Shown in pieces: positions 62,819 to 64,000 of a stretch of 64,000 bases of DNA. The notes beneath the pieces were generated by a model that was given only the letters and a program-made list of their open reading frames with translations, was not told where the DNA came from and did not search any database. Numbering within the stretch: position 1 is the stretch's first letter; every line of letters starts with the position of its first letter. Both the position numbers and the translations under genes were made by a program. Origin of the DNA: Hwangdonia lutea (lineage in GTDB: Bacteria > Bacteroidota > Bacteroidia > Flavobacteriales > Flavobacteriaceae). Where the stretch lies: the NCBI RefSeq assembly GCF_032814565.1, contig NZ_CP136521.1, positions 1,026,501-1,090,500 on the forward strand, written 5' to 3'.

Positions 62819-64000
62819 TTATATGCTTGTTTCTTCTACAGATTCCTTTTTAGAATTAAATCGTAAGATTGTAAAGCCAATAATAGCTGAAATAAAAGAC
62901 CCAATTAGGATTCCTATTTTAGCAGAATCTATATACTCCGGGGAAGAAGCAAAAGCTAAACTTGCAATAAAAATGGCCATGGTAAACCCGATACCGGCTA
63001 AAAAAGCAACACCTATAATTTGCTTAAAACTAATATCGCTTGGGATGGTAATTAATTTTACTTTTTTGGCCAATATAACCAACGAAGTAATCCCAATACT
63101 TTTGCCCAAAATTAAACAGATTACAATATTAGTAACCAAGGCAGTATCTAGGTTTTCTGAACCATTAATTAATACGCCAGCGTTGGCAAAAGCAAAAATT
63201 GGAATGATGAAATAAGCTACCCACCCGTGTAAATTATTTTCTAATTTCTGAAGTGGTGATTGGAATTTAGAAGTCCAATCTACTAAATCATCAATATGAT
63301 CTATTTGGTCTGTGGAAAGCACTGGTTTTTGAAGAACACTGGCATTTTTTATATCATTATATACATTTTCCAACTGCTCTAAAAATGTTGAAGTTCCTAT
63401 TTTCTGCCTTATCGGTACAGAAAAAGCCATTAAAATTCCAGCCACAGTGGGATGGATTCCCGATTTTAAAAATAAGAACCAAATGATTGTTCCGAAAATG
63501 AAAAACACATAGCTCGAATAAAACCCTTTAAACGAGAACAAATATAAAACGCCCAACAGCACTACTGCTATGAGCAATAAAGTTACATTAATGGTGCCGC
63601 TATAAAACAAAGCAATTACCAATACAGCACCAATATCATCCACTATGGCAAAAGCTGTTAAAAATATCTTGAGACTTAACGGTATTCGCTTACCCAAAAC
63701 ATTTAAAATAGCCAATGAAAATGCAATATCGGTAGCCATGGGTATGCCCCAACCTTTGGTCGTTTCAGGGTTTTGATTTAATATGATAAAGAAGATTACC
63801 GGCACCAAAATACCACCTAAAGCCCCAACTAATGGGAAGGCGATTTTTTTGGCGGAATTAAGCTCGCCAATCAATAATTCCCTTTTTATTTCTAAGCCTA
63901 TTAAAAAGAAAAATATGGCCATTAATCCGTCGTTTATCCAAAGGATTAAAGGTTTTTTAAACTCAAAAGTTTCCGTTACAATTCCAATATCGTATTGCCA
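62819..64000 (-). CDS. nhaA: Na+/H+ antiporter NhaA, N-terminus cut by the window edge
   Basis: Partial: the frame stays open to base 64000 and reads ...PLILWINDGLMAIFFFLIGLEIKREL, so the ATG at 63922 is internal to the protein, not its start. The conserved Asp pair lies in AFAIVDDIGAVLVIALFY, TDIAFSLAIL follows the GWGIPMATD motif, and GIGFTMAIFIA is near the C-terminus. About 394 residues are visible with about ten membrane segments. Exchanges internal sodium for protons and helps with salt and alkaline pH. Not part of the efflux operon; 144 nt lie between its stop and the efflux operon's first start. Confidence 0.93.
   Translation of the reverse strand, partial: WQYDIGIVTETFEFKKPLILWINDGLMAIFFFLIGLEIKRELLIGELNSAKKIAFPLVGALGGILVPVIFFIILNQNPETTKGWGIPMATDIAFSLAILNVLGKRIPLSLKIFLTAFAIVDDIGAVLVIALFYSGTINVTLLLIAVVLLGVLYLFSFKGFYSSYVFFIFGTIIWFLFLKSGIHPTVAGILMAFSVPIRQKIGTSTFLEQLENVYNDIKNASVLQKPVLSTDQIDHIDDLVDWTSKFQSPLQKLENNLHGWVAYFIIPIFAFANAGVLINGSENLDTALVTNIVICLILGKSIGITSLVILAKKVKLITIPSDISFKQIIGVAFLAGIGFTMAIFIASLAFASSPEYIDSAKIGILIGSFISAIIGFTILRFNSKKESVEETSI

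Overview
The window is AT-rich chromosomal DNA from a member of the Bacteroidota, almost certainly a marine-type Flavobacteriaceae. Supporting signs are the mevalonate route to isoprenoids, many lipoproteins with a Cys lipobox, Bacteroidota promoter elements (TTG about 20 nt before TAnnTTTG), very weak Shine-Dalgarno signals and flavobacterial intergenic repeats. No rRNA, tRNA, CRISPR array, prophage or insertion sequence was seen. About 52 protein genes are supported, including one 28-codon gene and a NhaA gene cut by the right edge.

Layout: 1-2.5 kb, leucine synthesis (leuA, leuB). 2.5-8.2 kb, a sulfatase, an unknown lipoprotein, a GT-C glycosyltransferase carrying an in-frame repeat, and three small acidic proteins of which two are tandem paralogues. 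8.2-13.6 kb, a polyamine operon (arginine decarboxylase, agmatinase, deoxyhypusine-synthase-like protein, GNAT-nitrilase fusion) with a long leader. 13.5-18.2 kb, a Crp/Fnr regulator followed by a TolC/HlyD/ABC-2 export operon with an FNR-like box where a class II activator would sit, then a VOC protein. 18.4-30.3 kb, the main accessory locus: a methyltransferase gene and a two-protein hybrid NRPS-PKS line (A-T-KS-AT-T-aminotransferase, then C-A-T-TE).

30.5-36.6 kb: a pseudouridine synthase that lacks the usual catalytic Asp, a UbiA prenyltransferase, mevalonate kinase, a four-helix-bundle protein, diphosphomevalonate decarboxylase, a DUF1697 protein and a flavoprotein. 36.6-43.1 kb: a cyclase-like DUF2652 protein, a lipoprotein, a DUF2254 membrane protein and a giant phosphoesterase / kinase-like / beta-barrel protein. 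43.1-46.7 kb: an oxidative-repair operon (MsrB, two MsrA-like proteins, TlpA-like and glutaredoxin-like proteins, hydrolase-OsmC fusion). 46.8-50.5 kb: an HD-PycTM membrane protein and a GAF protein that meet tail to tail.

50.5-56.3 kb looks like one sigma-54-governed locus. A cytoplasmic histidine kinase and NtrC-type activator are followed by a perfect -24/-12 promoter, a Cys-rich mini-protein, glutamate dehydrogenase, a Gre/Rnk-like factor, two related small helical proteins and a 28-aa membrane peptide, closed by a strong terminator. 56.4-62.7 kb is an RND efflux operon led by a GbsR/MarR-type repressor with a perfect palindromic operator. The window ends inside nhaA. The observations most worth following are the beta-aminating NRPS-PKS line, the sigma-54 locus, the polyamine operon with an active-site-altered DHS-like enzyme, and the kinase-like segment in the giant phosphoesterase.
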